Virus record (IMG/VR): IMGVR_UViG_3300029448_000242
Coordinates: 1-30,853 of that record
Strand: one strand, 5' to 3'
DNA length: 30,853 nt
DNA from: a virus
Positions 15,967-22,318 of the stretch are shown one piece after another (position 1 is the first letter of the stretch; every line of letters starts with the position of its first letter). Under the pieces are notes generated by a model. The model did not search any database, had not been told where the DNA came from, and worked only from the letters and a program-made list of their open reading frames with translations. A program made the position numbers and the translations under genes.

Positions 15967-16271
15967 TAATCAACTGACCAAGCTAATGGTTGGTTATCAT
16001 CTGTCATTACACCACCATCTGATTGACCCAATTCATTCTTACCTAGCCAGATAGCCATAGCCGCATTACCATTCTCGGCAATCTTCCATTGTATCTGTCT
16101 TAAACGCAGTTTCTTCACACCTCTGCCTTTTGTTGTAAATTCCGAATAACTCTTTTCAATAAGGTCGGCACTACATCCATAAAAATCTGCGATTTCTTTA
16201 TTGGTACATCCATATGATGCTAGTTTTTGAACTTCCTCCCCATTAATATCGTATTTCTTCGGTCTTGCCAT
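15966..16271 (-). CDS. terS: Terminase small subunit
   Basis: The protein has 101 residues and binds the packaging start site. After MARPKKYDI comes a helix-turn-helix (GEEVQKLASYGCTNKEIADF then YGCSADLIEKSY), as in small terminases. The oligomerisation part contains LRLRQIQWKIAENGNAAMAI followed by WLGKNELGQ, typical of this family. It precedes and overlaps the large subunit gene. The AGAGGAAA ribosome site lies before ATG. Confidence 0.87.
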   Translation of the reverse strand: MARPKKYDINGEEVQKLASYGCTNKEIADFYGCSADLIEKSYSEFTTKGRGVKKLRLRQIQWKIAENGNAAMAIWLGKNELGQSDGGVMTDDNQPLAWSVD

Positions 16272-16301
16272 TTTATTTCCTCTTTCATTGGTAGAGTGTA
16301 C

Positions 16302-16760
16302 CTATTTTAATTTTGTACCACAATTAGGACAGGATTTCTCTGTCTTTATCTTGGGTACATCATCTTCTTTATCAAATGTAAAGAAATCTTCAAGTTCTTT
16401 AGTATCAAAGCCAGTAACCTCTAAATCATAATTAATATCTAGCAAGTCAGTAAATTCTTTGTTCAGTAAGGAAAAATCCCATTCACTATCTTCATTAGTT
16501 TTGTTATCAGCTATTCTGTATGCCTTTGCTTTTTCTGGCGATAAATCAGCAATCAATACAGGGATAGAAGTTAAATTTAAGATTTTTGCCGCTTCATATC
16601 TTGAATGTCCTGCAATGATAACTCCTGCTCTATCTACAACAATCGGTTGTTGAAAACCAAATTCTTTTATGCTGTTCGCAACTTTTTGAATATTCTTCTT
16701 CTTTCTTGGGTTTCTATTGTAAGGCTTGATATCAGAGATAGATTTTTGAAGTATATTCAT
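16302..16760 (-). CDS. ParB-like N-terminal domain protein (IbrB-like)
   Basis: From ATG 16760 the protein has 152 residues; this start overlaps the previous stop as ATGA, and an earlier start at 16781 is less likely. The ParB/Srx-type domain shows ISDIKPYNRNPRKKKNIQKV, then SIKEFGFQQPIVVDRAGVII followed by AGHSRYEAAKILNL. After it come AKAYRIADNKTNEDSEWDFS and DLEVTGFDTKEL, the linker that in many phages joins ParB domains to a DNA methyltransferase; here no methyltransferase follows. The C-terminus has CPNCGT, half a zinc knuckle. It is paired with a PAPS-reductase-like gene, as in IbrA/IbrB. The cellular role is unknown; it could act on DNA or nucleotides. Confidence 0.8.
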   Translation of the reverse strand: MNILQKSISDIKPYNRNPRKKKNIQKVANSIKEFGFQQPIVVDRAGVIIAGHSRYEAAKILNLTSIPVLIADLSPEKAKAYRIADNKTNEDSEWDFSLLNKEFTDLLDINYDLEVTGFDTKELEDFFTFDKEDDVPKIKTEKSCPNCGTKLK

Positions 16761-17566
16761 ATTCCACACATCCCTTCGCATTCATCTAATAATGAATATT
16801 GTCCTGTTTGGTCATCTTTTTCTCTTAAATCTGCCTCCTCTAAAGGAACACAACTTTGATGTAAATAAACTTCATCATATTCTTTCATCTTTGTAGATTT
16901 TCTTAATATTTTATCTATATGCACTGCTTCCTCCCAATCTCTTTTATTTTCTTTAATTCTTCGCCATTCTGCGTTTGAGTGAAATGGACAAAAAGTACAA
17001 GCACTTCTTGGTGGTTTAGGAAAATTATTTTTTTCCATCCATTCAATACAGTGATGCCTACGCATAGCTAATTCTACTAAAGGATATTCGTTTTCAATAT
17101 AAAAATGTTGGTTAGTTTTCATTCTTTGCATTTCATCATAAGAAATACCCATTACCATTTCTACTTTAGTATCTTTAGCAACCCTTTCACCTTTTTTATA
17201 ACCTAATAATTCTCTAACTTTTTTAACAACAGGTTTTATTTTATAATCAGCAGTACATTGTCTTTTCATAATTCCTGTTTTCCCTGTTTCAGAATTTTTC
17301 ATAAAAAATGGAATACTAGCAAATTTGAAATTTCCATTTGTATAATCTTCAATATCTTTCTTTAAATTTTTCTCTGATAAAATATAAATTGGATAACTAA
17401 GTTGTGATTTTAAATATTCTAACCAATCATAAACCTCTTTTGGTTCAGCACCAGTGTCAGCAAAAATACCACAATCAACCATAGGCACTTGACCCTTCTC
17501 AATCATTAAGGCAAGGGTGCTTGATTGAACACCTGCACCTAAAGATAATACTCTTAAATGTTTCAA
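16757..17566 (-). CDS. PAPS reductase / PP-loop family protein (IbrA-like)
   Basis: This 269-residue protein has an N-terminal PP-loop, SLGAGVQSST (residues 8-17), which binds ATP and forms adenylates in this superfamily. IFADTGAEPKEVYDWLEYL follows, as in PAPS reductases and phage relatives. The C-terminal half has ACTFCPFHSNAEWRRIKE, a Cys-x-x-Cys cluster for a metal or FeS centre, and more cysteines near the end (DECEGMCGI). The start is TTG at 17566, overlapping the previous stop as TTGA; no better start exists. Sulfate assimilation is unlikely for a phage. Nucleic acid or small-molecule modification together with the ParB-like partner is an inference. Confidence 0.82.
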   Translation of the reverse strand: MKHLRVLSLGAGVQSSTLALMIEKGQVPMVDCGIFADTGAEPKEVYDWLEYLKSQLSYPIYILSEKNLKKDIEDYTNGNFKFASIPFFMKNSETGKTGIMKRQCTADYKIKPVVKKVRELLGYKKGERVAKDTKVEMVMGISYDEMQRMKTNQHFYIENEYPLVELAMRRHHCIEWMEKNNFPKPPRSACTFCPFHSNAEWRRIKENKRDWEEAVHIDKILRKSTKMKEYDEVYLHQSCVPLEEADLREKDDQTGQYSLLDECEGMCGI

Positions 17567-17727
17567 TGGATTGTTGGGGTTGTTGTTATTTGTAGTCCTA
17601 ACATCTTCATGGCTAAATTAAGACTTTGTTCTGCTTCTTCTTTGGATAAGTAATTACCAAAATTAACATAAGCAGTAAAACTTCCGTCATCATTCTCTAC
17701 AATAATATAACTTTGCGGTTGTGACAT
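17563..17727 (-). CDS. 54-residue hypothetical protein
   Basis: From ATG 17727 the protein begins MSQPQSYIIVENDDGSFTAY and ends with a helix SKEEAEQSLNLAMKMLGL. An earlier TTG at 17754 would add nine residues. The 'yiIVEnDDGsftAYV..' strand-turn-strand with an acidic turn suggests a small alpha/beta domain. It is coupled to the PP-loop gene by a TTGA overlap, so it may belong to that unit. The function is unknown. Confidence 0.6.
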   Translation of the reverse strand: MSQPQSYIIVENDDGSFTAYVNFGNYLSKEEAEQSLNLAMKMLGLQITTTPTIH

Positions 17728-17750
17728 AACTGTTTTCTCATATTGATAAT
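17721..17750 (+). promoter_or_regulatory. Possible plus-strand promoter
   Basis: GTGACA (17721-17726) and GATAAT (17745-17750), with 18 bases between, resemble sigma-70 boxes and point toward the plus-strand ORF at 17784. The match is moderate, and in an AT-rich genome it could arise by chance. Confidence 0.3.
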
Positions 17751-17783
17751 TCAAATGTAGTTGTTAGTGAGTAGATTGCAACA

Positions 17784-17945
17784 ATGAATGTTTACAATAT
17801 TACTAACAAATCTATCAGTTTTTTTCTTAACCTGTTCAAGTTTGATAATAGTCCTAAAGGCATTGACAAGTTTGTAGAAGTAGAATTTAAAGAACAAGAT
17901 AGAGAATGGGCTAAAATCCAATTTATTAACCGCTATTCTCAATAG
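17784..17945 (+). CDS. Lone plus-strand 53-residue protein
   Basis: This is the only gene-like frame on the plus strand. It begins MNVYNITNKSISFFLNLFKF, followed by DNSPKGIDKFVEVEFKEQDR and EWAKIQFINRYSQ. Charged and hydrophobic residues alternate as in a folded protein. It exactly fills a 171-base gap between two minus-strand genes: its end overlaps the DUF1376 gene tail-to-tail by 20 bases, and its start lies 57 bases from the next minus-strand ATG. The minus-strand frame here lacks a ribosome site and is Phe/Ile/Asn-rich noise. No strong plus-strand ribosome site is seen either, which lowers confidence. The function is unknown. Confidence 0.5.
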   Translation: MNVYNITNKSISFFLNLFKFDNSPKGIDKFVEVEFKEQDREWAKIQFINRYSQ

Positions 17946-18699
17946 CTTTATCTAACTCTCTAATATAATCAACTGACCAAGATAAAGGCTTTATTCCCTT
18001 TTTTCTCATCTCTACATCACCATTAAACTTCCATTCTCGCATTTCCTCCTCTGTTTTTTCTTTAACACTAGAACCTTCATTTAAGAACCCCTCTGCATTG
18101 AGCCAAGTGCTTGGATGTTGTGCAAATTCTTTATCTTTTAATGCATTGTAGTATTGATTATATAACTTGCTAAGTTCTTCTGGTTTCTCAATCCAATCCT
18201 TGCTGATTTTAAGGTAGTTTTTTCTTGCCTGTCCTTTACTGACTTTATAACAGATATCATCCCAGAATTTATCAAAGTGTATATATATATTATTTTTATA
18301 GGTATTAGGTTTTAGGTATTGGGTATTAGATGGCATATGCATCGCATCTGCATCGGATATGCTTGGTTTACCCCACCTAGCTTCAGCACCTTTTTTAGCC
18401 TTTTCGTGCCTTTCTTTACTAGCAATTATTTCTTTACTACATCTTTTATTCTTGATTTGTTCGTTCTCTATGTAGATTTTGCCTTTTTTAATGAGTTCAG
18501 ATTTGACTCTATCAATATCTTGGTTAAATCCTCTTGTGATTAATTCCCAGATAACAGCGTCATCAAATAACCTGTCATCATTCGTATAAATTAAATCTAC
18601 TATTCTTCTAAATGCTAGTTCTGCATTTGAACTCAAAGTCATGCATCCATTTAACATATCGTCTGGAAAGTACGATACGAATATCATTTTCTTGTCCAT
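17926..18699 (-). CDS. DUF1376-type replication protein
   Basis: ATG 18699 follows a strong GGAGG site and gives 257 residues; a frame start at 18738 lacks such a site. The N-terminal DUF1376 domain reads MIFVSYFPDDMLNGCMTLSS, then ELAFRRIVDLIYTNDDRLFD and IYIENEQIKNKRCSKEI. A linker rich in Ser and Asn follows, then a C-terminal domain with FDKFWDDICYKVSKGQARKN and HPSTWLNAEGF, as in phage replication initiators of the O/DnaD-related type. Such proteins load the host helicase at the origin. It is the only replication initiator candidate here; no helicase or polymerase is encoded. Confidence 0.82.
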   Translation of the reverse strand: MDKKMIFVSYFPDDMLNGCMTLSSNAELAFRRIVDLIYTNDDRLFDDAVIWELITRGFNQDIDRVKSELIKKGKIYIENEQIKNKRCSKEIIASKERHEKAKKGAEARWGKPSISDADAMHMPSNTQYLKPNTYKNNIYIHFDKFWDDICYKVSKGQARKNYLKISKDWIEKPEELSKLYNQYYNALKDKEFAQHPSTWLNAEGFLNEGSSVKEKTEEEMREWKFNGDVEMRKKGIKPLSWSVDYIRELDKAIENSG

Positions 18700-18850
18700 T
18701 ATTACCTCCGTTATAACATCTAATACATTTGTATTCATTTGTGTACTGATTAATTTTAATTGACATGAATTTAGTATATTTACGATAACAGTCTATACAC
18801 TTAACCATATCTCTTTGGCTTTTAGGCACATACCCCCTGTATTTACCCAT
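18608..18850 (-). CDS. Small zinc-ribbon protein
   Basis: The protein has 80 residues and contains GKYRGYVPKSQRDMVKCIDC followed by YRKY and, 20 residues later, YKCIRC. The two CxxC pairs suggest a structural zinc site. The last 30 residues overlap the DUF1376 gene by 92 bases in another frame, which is long, so the C-terminus may be under little constraint. It starts in a TAATG overlap. It may be a small DNA- or protein-binding factor in the replication module. Confidence 0.6.
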   Translation of the reverse strand: MGKYRGYVPKSQRDMVKCIDCYRKYTKFMSIKINQYTNEYKCIRCYNGGNNGQENDIRIVLSRRYVKWMHDFEFKCRTSI

Positions 18851-19215
18851 TATTTTACAAATTCAGTAATAGGGATAAGTACCATTTCTGATGCATTGTC
18901 ATCACCACCATTTTTTACTTTTCCCATTCTGTAAAATTTTCTAGCTAAATATAATAATTTCTCTATGGGAATAATTATTATTCCTTCGGTGTAGGTATTA
19001 GCATCTAAAATAAATGCATAATATTCAGCTTCACTAACAGATATTCCAGAGGGTTTTCCTCTACATCTAAATTCAACTGCTAAGTTTTTAGAACCTTTCC
19101 AAATAGAATCTGTCTTAACTTCTACTTTGGATTTACCTAATATATCTCTAAGTTCTTTTTCTCTTATCTGAGCCTTACTTAAATCAATATCGAATTTATT
19201 ATCGTTATTAAACAC
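18850..19215 (-). CDS. PD-(D/E)XK nuclease, resolvase-like
   Basis: A GTG at 19215 with an AAGGA site 8 bases upstream gives 121 residues; a frame start at 19269 has no ribosome site. Motifs are REKELRDIL (helix with Glu), SKVEVKTDSIWKGSKNLAVE (Glu-x-Lys core) and RCRGKPSGISVSEAEYYAF. The 'vEvK.D......gNl.vE....GKPSGi....A.yy.f' series is typical of small phage PD-(D/E)XK nucleases that act on branched or recombining DNA. It overlaps the RecB/Cas4-like nuclease gene by 8 bases. The expected role is recombination or genome processing. Confidence 0.78.
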   Translation of the reverse strand: MFNNDNKFDIDLSKAQIREKELRDILGKSKVEVKTDSIWKGSKNLAVEFRCRGKPSGISVSEAEYYAFILDANTYTEGIIIIPIEKLLYLARKFYRMGKVKNGGDDNASEMVLIPITEFVK

Positions 19216-19969
19216 CCCAGATATCCTTTCTAGCTTGATAGAGATGTTTACTTCGCCAAATAAAATCATCTAAGTTTGGTTGATATAAAAAAGCAAAATC
19301 TTTCGGTTTGTCACATAACTCTAAAACCCTGTTCATACTTTTTAATCCATTGTTAATCTCAATCTCAAACTCATCAGTAAATTCTATGGGTTCAAGATGT
19401 GATTTACTTGGGGTGACAATAAATAAAAAACATTCAACATCCATCTTATAGGTTTCTTGTAGTGCCTTGCGGTAAAACCATTGCTGAAGTTTATCATAAT
19501 GGTTAATAGCCATTCTGCCTTTAGTCTTTAAGTCATACATAAAAAGTTTTTTTCCTTTTTTGTAAACAAAGTCACTAAATCCTCTAAATGGTATTCCTAA
19601 GACTTCAGTAAATAGTTCTTCTTGATAAGAATGTAATTTCATTCCTTTAACAACATTTTTAAATTTTGTTGCTTGTTCAAACATTTTAGGAATTAAATCT
19701 ACATATTTATCTACATCTTCTTTTTTTGGATGTTCTAAAAGTTCAGCTTTAAATTCTGCTGTATGTAAATTTGGTATTACATAATTTCCTTGAAGATATT
19801 TATAAAGCATATCTTCTACAACATTTCCTGCTAAAGCAGGTGGTGATGAAGTGCCTAATCTTTTATAAATTTTTTCTATAATAAATTGGCAAGTATAGTT
19901 TCTATATCCATTTAATTTGGATGGTGACATAGGGAGTAAATCCCATTTCTTAAAGTTTTCTAGTTTCAT
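19208..19969 (-). CDS. PD-(D/E)XK exonuclease (Cas4/RecB-like)
   Basis: ATG 19969, with GGAGGAG 4 bases upstream, gives 253 residues; a start at 19996 is not supported. The motif order is LAGNVVEDMLYKYLQG (Glu of motif I), FRGFSDFVYKKG (motif II Asp), LFMYDLKTKGR (motif III Asp-x-Lys) and DKLQQWFYRKAL (Gln motif). This matches the RecB/lambda-exo-like nucleases of phages that pair with single-strand annealing proteins. ERF is encoded nearby. No cysteines for an FeS cluster are seen in the right places, unlike Cas4. It probably resects double-strand ends for ERF-driven recombination. Confidence 0.82.
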   Translation of the reverse strand: MKLENFKKWDLLPMSPSKLNGYRNYTCQFIIEKIYKRLGTSSPPALAGNVVEDMLYKYLQGNYVIPNLHTAEFKAELLEHPKKEDVDKYVDLIPKMFEQATKFKNVVKGMKLHSYQEELFTEVLGIPFRGFSDFVYKKGKKLFMYDLKTKGRMAINHYDKLQQWFYRKALQETYKMDVECFLFIVTPSKSHLEPIEFTDEFEIEINNGLKSMNRVLELCDKPKDFAFLYQPNLDDFIWRSKHLYQARKDIWGV

Positions 19970-20219
19970 TGTACTCCTCCCAGAGTTCTTTAGCATAGTG
20001 TATTGGGTCTATGTTTATTTCTTCCCAATATAACCTTTCACCTCTTTTTTGAAAGATTGAATGACAGGGAAAACATAAAGGTATGCCAACACTGTCATCT
20101 CTAATCATAGCACCTACTCGGTACTTTCCTTGAAGATGATGAAATTGTATTTGAGAATAATTTAATTTTCCTTCTAAATTACAAATATAGCAGGGGTGGT
20201 TTTCACACACCCACTGCAT
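19950..20219 (-). CDS. HNH endonuclease (DUF968-like)
   Basis: The protein has 89 residues. Zinc and catalytic residues are visible: CYICNLEGKLNYSQIQFHHL (CxxC and His-His), then GIPLCFPCHSIFQKRGERLY (CxxCH). The 'QfHHl.G.....d....vpLC..cH....' order is that of the DUF968/Ref-like HNH group in phage recombination modules. It lies between the SSB-like and exonuclease genes and overlaps the latter by 20 bases, so it is probably part of DNA recombination, not a homing enzyme. Confidence 0.82.
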   Translation of the reverse strand: MQWVCENHPCYICNLEGKLNYSQIQFHHLQGKYRVGAMIRDDSVGIPLCFPCHSIFQKRGERLYWEEINIDPIHYAKELWEEYNETRKL

Positions 20220-20241
20220 ATATTTCTTATCCTTAATAATT

Positions 20242-20502
20242 TTAGAATGGCGGTTTGTCAGTTTCTTCTACCTTAATTTCGCCTTCGTTAATTAAGAATG
20301 TGTTGGGTTCAATTTTGATTGAAACCATGTCAGTAGGCTTACCATTATTTGTCTGGTCTTTTTTCCATAAAGCTACTTCGTATGGAATACCTGCTGTTAA
20401 GGTAACATCACTTTCAAAAACTACTTTTGCGTTCTTGTATAGTGGTTGACTGTCACCATCTTGTTTTCTGTCGTTTCTAAATAAATTTAACCAATTAGCC
20501 AT
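20242..20502 (-). CDS. SSB-like single-stranded DNA-binding protein (candidate)
   Basis: The protein has 86 residues. It contains WLNLFRNDRKQDGDSQPLYK, then VTLTAGIPYEVALWKKDQ and DMVSIKIEPNTFLINEG, a strand-rich order compatible with one OB-type domain. The C-terminus ends ETDKPPF, which resembles the acidic tip of bacterial SSB (DDDIPF) used to recruit partner proteins. It is coupled by TAATG to ERF and followed by HNH and exonuclease genes. The role is inferred from the tip and the neighbours; the overall fold is not recognised with certainty. Confidence 0.6.
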   Translation of the reverse strand: MANWLNLFRNDRKQDGDSQPLYKNAKVVFESDVTLTAGIPYEVALWKKDQTNNGKPTDMVSIKIEPNTFLINEGEIKVEETDKPPF

Positions 20503-20945
20503 TATAAACCTCCTTTGGTTGTTTGTTTGATTGGTTGTTGGGTTGGTTGTTTTACATTTGATGCAATATTTCCATCATCATCAAAATCTGCTTCTAAGTT
20601 CAGCATAGCTTGAATGTGGTATCTTCTAAAATAAGTTATACCACTTCCAATTTGTTGGGGTGTACTTTGTACTGTTCCGATTGCTGATTTAGAATGTATT
20701 GATTCATTCGTATCAATGTGAGTAAGTGTTGTTATTAGATACTGAATGTTATCTTCAAAGCTAAGAGTATAATGCAAAGATAATTTATTATCGTAAAGTG
20801 CGTCTTTACAAGATTTAAAAATATCTTCTAGTGTAGAATAAGTATGAACTCCGTTTTGAGTTTTGAAAAAATTATTCTTTCCACTTTTCTCTAAAGTTTT
20901 AAAGTTTTGTTTTGCGTTTTCTAACGCCTCTAGTAGTTTTGTCAT
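20502..20945 (-). CDS. erf: ERF family single-strand annealing protein
   Basis: The 147-residue protein has the ERF signature: GVHTYSTLEDIFKSCKDALY (the 'Y.tLedi...c...L' region) and STPQQIGSGITYFRRYHIQA then MLNLEADFDDDGNIAS (the 'qq.GSaiTYarRY.lqalLgl..d.DDDGn' region). ERF rings anneal complementary strands and can circularise genomes with redundant ends. The flexible Gln/Thr-rich C-terminus is typical. The ribosome site AGGAGG lies just before ATG. Together with the exonuclease, HNH and SSB-like genes it forms a phage recombination module. Confidence 0.92.
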   Translation of the reverse strand: MTKLLEALENAKQNFKTLEKSGKNNFFKTQNGVHTYSTLEDIFKSCKDALYDNKLSLHYTLSFEDNIQYLITTLTHIDTNESIHSKSAIGTVQSTPQQIGSGITYFRRYHIQAMLNLEADFDDDGNIASNVKQPTQQPIKQTTKGGL

Positions 20946-20959
20946 TAAGACCTCCTGTC

Positions 20960-21259
20960 TTAGTCTTTCGATAATATACTATGACCTCTATTTGTCATGC
21001 AAGTATTTACCATTTGTTTATAGTCGTATTCCCACTTATCTGGTAGCCAAAGAAGTGAGGGTCGCACATACCAATTATAGACAACCTTAGTTGCTTCCAA
21101 TGCGTCAGAAGTATTTTCTTTAGCAATGGCTCGGCAAGTTTGTAAGTCATCATTGAAACGATAGGCGACTTCTTTTCCATTATTACCCCTGCTATCATTT
21201 ATAGGGGTATATGTACAACTTGCTAGAAGTATTAACAGTAGTGTACTTAGTTTTGCCAT
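20960..21259 (-). CDS. Phage-encoded lipoprotein
   Basis: The 99-residue protein has a signal peptide with a lipobox: MAKLSTLLLILLASC, with Cys15 as the lipid anchor. The mature part contains DLQTCRAIAKENT and ends CMTNRGHSILSKD, two spaced cysteines that could form a disulfide. The 'CM..RGh.il' ending occurs in small lipoproteins of phage and bacteria with unknown role. Being in the early region, not beside lysis genes, it may alter the host envelope, for example by blocking superinfection; this is inference. Strong GGAGG site. Confidence 0.78.
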   Translation of the reverse strand: MAKLSTLLLILLASCTYTPINDSRGNNGKEVAYRFNDDLQTCRAIAKENTSDALEATKVVYNWYVRPSLLWLPDKWEYDYKQMVNTCMTNRGHSILSKD

Positions 21260-21362
21260 TTATTTTAACCTCCTGCCTGTCAAATAATGGTAGTTTAATC
21301 CAACCATCACGATTAATTAAAATATCAATGATGTGTTGAAATGGTTTCAGTTCTGGTTTCAT
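21195..21362 (-). CDS. 55-residue hypothetical protein
   Basis: ATG 21362 has a very strong CAGGAGG site 7 bases upstream. The protein begins MKPELKPFQHIIDILINRDG and continues WIKLPLFDRQEVKINGK. The '...iidiLi.rDGWiklPlf' segment looks like a folded helix-strand unit. It overlaps the gene before by 38 bases and the lipoprotein gene by 65 bases, so the last third is probably constrained by the other frame. The function is unknown. Confidence 0.5.
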   Translation of the reverse strand: MKPELKPFQHIIDILINRDGWIKLPLFDRQEVKINGKTKYTTVNTSSKLYIYPYK

Positions 21363-21486
21363 TTTCTACCTCCTGTGGTTCATATAGTTTTCCCAGTGCT
21401 GTGCAAAGTGGACATTGATGAACATGATTATCTTCATCAATAATATAATCATTTCCATCACATACTTTACAAACATCTTCTTTCAT
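21325..21486 (-). CDS. 53-residue zinc-ribbon-like protein
   Basis: ATG 21486 forms TAATG with the stop of the RHH-like gene and has a GGAGG site. The protein reads MKEDVCKVCDGNDYIIDEDN, then HVHQCPLCTALG. The two CxxC pairs (Cys6/Cys9 and Cys25/Cys28) make a small zinc ribbon; the tail is Glu/Thr-rich. Such proteins occur in early phage operons; the binding partner is unknown. Confidence 0.65.
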   Translation of the reverse strand: MKEDVCKVCDGNDYIIDEDNHVHQCPLCTALGKLYEPQEVENETRTETISTHH

Positions 21487-21674
21487 TATTTACCTCCGAA
21501 TGTGTTGTTGACTGCGAATGTAAACGCATCTGTTAGTGTCATAGATAAACCCATATCTTTTAGAGTTTGTCTAATCTTCACTACATCTTTTTTTCTTACT
21601 TTAATGGTAGTAAACATTTCAGTAGATTTTTGTTTACCACCAAACTTTAGTATTTTAGCTTTGATGTCAGTCAT
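21486..21674 (-). CDS. Ribbon-helix-helix-like small regulator (candidate)
   Basis: The protein has 62 residues. A basic N-terminus is followed by MFTTIKVRKKDVVKIRQTLK, then LSMTLTDAFTFAVNNTFGGK. A short strand (TTIKV), a helix and a second helix starting at a Ser/Thr turn give a ribbon-helix-helix pattern. It is the best candidate for a DNA-binding repressor in the early operon, so it may bind the repeated boxes at 22566-22614. The fold is inferred by eye. Strong GGAGG ribosome site. Confidence 0.5.
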   Translation of the reverse strand: MTDIKAKILKFGGKQKSTEMFTTIKVRKKDVVKIRQTLKDMGLSMTLTDAFTFAVNNTFGGK

Positions 21675-21973
21675 TATTTTGCACCTCCTTCCATTTTTAA
21701 ATGTTCATAATTATCTAACTCTTTCAAATATTTTTTTGGACACTTAAAACCATAATCACCAACTTTCATTAAATTATTATTTTCAATATAAAATTCATCA
21801 GTTCTTCCTTCTGAATTGCACCAACGAACTAATCTTATTGAATATTTAAAATTAGGATTATGCTCCTTTTTAATATTTGAAACCATTTCTGATAACTCAT
21901 TTAAATTATCAAAATATTCTACATATCTATTTTCATCAGCAGAAATCATTTGCCATTCGTAAAACACACTCAT
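21674..21973 (-). CDS. Hypothetical early protein, 99 residues
   Basis: No known family is recognised. The protein contains MSVFYEWQMISADENRYVEY, then FDNLNELSEMVSNIKKEHN and KYSIRLVRWCNSEGRTDEFY. It has mixed helix and strand, is soluble and has no membrane segment. It is coupled to the 28-residue membrane peptide upstream by an ATGA overlap and to the RHH-like gene downstream by TAATG. It probably counters or redirects a host function early in infection; this is inference from position only. Confidence 0.65.
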   Translation of the reverse strand: MSVFYEWQMISADENRYVEYFDNLNELSEMVSNIKKEHNPNFKYSIRLVRWCNSEGRTDEFYIENNNLMKVGDYGFKCPKKYLKELDNYEHLKMEGGAK

Positions 21974-22056
21974 TTATCAAACAACTCCTTAATAAAATAT
22001 AAAATAAAACCAATCATTCCTATATGAACGAATGTAGTCATAGCTAAGTTAAACAT
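21970..22056 (-). CDS. 28-residue single-helix membrane peptide
   Basis: ATG 22056 overlaps the previous stop as TAATG, with an AGGAGG site upstream. The peptide begins MFNLAMTTFVHIGMIGFILY and ends FIKELFDK. Nearly the whole sequence is one hydrophobic helix with a charged C-terminal end. Its stop overlaps the next start as ATGA. It may be a membrane-modifying peptide; the function is unknown. Confidence 0.62.
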   Translation of the reverse strand: MFNLAMTTFVHIGMIGFILYFIKELFDK

Positions 22057-22304
22057 TATTGTACCTCCTTTGCTTTTTTAATTAATGATTGAATGTAGTT
22101 CCAAAGGTCTTGTTTAGATTTTCCTTTGTAAATCAATTTTGCTTCACCATCATAGTCAATCTTGCATAATTCAAAATTACGATAGAAAGAAAAATAATGA
22201 CCAATGTTTAAATTACCATTTTCATCAAACATTTCTTTTTCTGTATTTGACCAAATATTTAAAGCATTAGTTGATGTTTTGATTTGTTCTTTATTAATTT
22301 TCAT
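22056..22304 (-). CDS. Hypothetical early protein, 82 residues
   Basis: Not recognised. It contains STNALNIWSNTEKEMFDENG, then LNIGHYFSFYRNFELCKIDY and a C-terminal helix KQDLWNYIQSLIKKAKE. Mixed alpha/beta, soluble. It follows a hairpin and an ACAGGAGG ribosome site, the same arrangement as the leader at 22647-22685. It lies in the early operon behind the promoter at 22555-22583. Confidence 0.68.
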   Translation of the reverse strand: MKINKEQIKTSTNALNIWSNTEKEMFDENGNLNIGHYFSFYRNFELCKIDYDGEAKLIYKGKSKQDLWNYIQSLIKKAKEVQ

Positions 22305-22318
22305 TTGTACCTCCTGTG

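Noticed and set aside
16302-17566. DNA phosphorothioation (Dnd) operon
   Set aside because: Only PP-loop and ParB-type proteins are present; there are no DndD or DndE relatives or cysteine desulfurase, so a full Dnd pathway is not supported.
17751-17942. 63-codon minus-strand frame in the gap before the DUF1376 gene
   Set aside because: It has no ribosome site and a Phe/Ile/Asn-rich composition typical of antisense noise. The plus-strand frame in the same place looks more like a protein.
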